Assembly (NCBI RefSeq): GCF_002831585.1
Contig: NZ_CP025113.1
Coordinates: forward strand, 7,939,091 to 8,003,090
From: Bradyrhizobium sp. SK17
GTDB taxonomy: Bacteria; Pseudomonadota; Alphaproteobacteria; Rhizobiales; Xanthobacteraceae
Length of the DNA stretch: 64,000 bases
Direction of reading: 5' to 3'
Of this stretch, positions 63,468 to 64,000 are shown one piece after another (position 1 is the first letter of the stretch; the number at the start of each line of letters is the position of its first letter). Position numbers and translations under genes: made by a program. The notes under the pieces were generated by a model. It had not been told where the DNA came from. It did not search any database and worked only from the letters and a program-made list of their open reading frames with translations.

Positions 63468-64000
63468 CTACTCGTCCTGCGGCTTGAGATCGCGCTTGCC
63501 GTGATAGCCGCGCTTGGGACGGCGCGGCGGGCCGTAGCCGTTGGCCTCGTCCTCGTTGCGGGCGCGCGCTTCCTCGCTGCCGGTGCGCTGCACCAGCACG
63601 CGGCGACCCTTGCGGTCGTTGATGGTCTCGCGCTTGCTCGGCTTCGGCTTCCTCGCTGGCGCACCGTCGCCGTCAGCGGCGTCGCGCTGCTCCGGACGTG
63701 TGAAGTCGGCACCGGCGATCTTGGCGATCTTCTCGCCGAGCTGCTCGCGCAGCACCCGGGTCTTGACCTCCTCGACCTTGCCCTCCTCGAGCTCGCCGAG
63801 CTGGAACGGGCCGTAGGAGATCCGGAATCAGCCGGTTTCACCTCGAGCCCGAGATGCGCCATCACGTTGCGCACCTCGCGGTTCTTGCCCTCGCGGATCG
63901 CGAACACCACCCAGACGTTGGAGCTCTGATCGCGCTCCAGCGTCGCCTCGATCGGGCCGTATTTGACGCCGTCGACCTCGACGCCGTCCTTGAGCTGGTC
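63468..64000 (-). pseudogene. RluB-type 23S rRNA pseudouridine synthase, C-terminal part, frame disrupted
   Basis: Enters from the right edge reading DGVEVDGVKYGPIEATLERD and WVVFAIREGKNREVRNVMAHLGLEV, the conserved end of the RluB/RsuA family. Near 63826-63838 two extra bases (one A and one T, 10 or so bases apart) break the frame: GTGAAACCGGCTGATTCCGGATC stands where GTGAACCGGCTGATCCGGATC would encode VNRLIRI. In the shifted frame the expected continuation appears (SYGPFQLGELEEGKVEEVKT, then the basic tail KPSKRETINDRKG). Either a real lesion or sequence error; the catalytic domain is outside the window. Confidence 0.8.

Overview
The window is high-GC chromosomal DNA from an alphaproteobacterium. 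Gene content and order (rplY-pth-ychF, an FMN riboswitch ahead of a type II lumazine synthase, ribF next to ileS and lspA, pgsA-moaD-moaE), rhizobial-style outer membrane proteins, a MutL with its own endonuclease motif, and dense families of intergenic palindromic repeats point to Bradyrhizobium or a close relative. That assignment is inferred from remembered family resemblance, not from a database search. About 62 protein genes are supported. I saw no rRNA, tRNA, CRISPR array or insertion sequence.

Layout. 1-2.3 kb: copper-exporting P-type ATPase (cut by the left edge) divergent from a CsoR repressor, with a palindromic operator between them. 2.5-5.5 kb: translation genes ychF, pth, rplY and the ubiquinone accessory factor ubiK. 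5.7-11.4 kb: a dienelactone-hydrolase-like enzyme, an acetyltransferase, lgt, a MidA-type methyltransferase, pgeF, a MerR regulator and a lipoprotein. 11.7-20.2 kb: prs, an SDR enzyme, ribH under an FMN riboswitch, a YbjN-like gene, proC, two small enzymes, hisS and ilvE. 20.4-25.5 kb: MarR regulator, response regulator, sensor kinase and a TonB-dependent siderophore receptor. 26-30.7 kb: small secreted proteins, RNase T2, rlmJ, a cold-shock protein and an Omp25-like barrel. 31-38.6 kb: uvrC, pgsA-moaD-moaE-prmB, a frame-disrupted TipF-like EAL protein, a HAD phosphatase and a CheY-like regulator. 38.8-48.2 kb: ribF, a sugar acetyltransferase, ileS, lspA and a paired M16 protease locus. 48.5-52.1 kb: arfB, then a cytochrome c / glyoxalase / Tat-exported subunit / GMC dehydrogenase group. 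52.2-60.1 kb: a peptide-type ABC transporter operon and an unusual double-TetR regulator, bracketed by two directly repeated copies of a ribbon-helix-helix gene. 60.3-64 kb: mutL, a hypothetical gene, rsmD and the frame-disrupted C-terminal part of an RluB-type pseudouridine synthase.

Most of the window is housekeeping. The parts most worth a second look are: (1) the 7.5-kb transporter/regulator block between the two ribbon-helix-helix copies, which looks like an inserted, potentially excisable cassette; (2) the EAL-domain gene broken at a run of eight C residues, either a sequencing error or a contingency tract; (3) at least five intergenic repeat families, one of which repeatedly lies within about 20 bases of a start codon; (4) several unreported-looking palindromes in regulatory gaps, including one in the ilvE-marR gap, one ahead of the ABC operon and a perfect CtrA-type site ahead of the Omp25-like gene.
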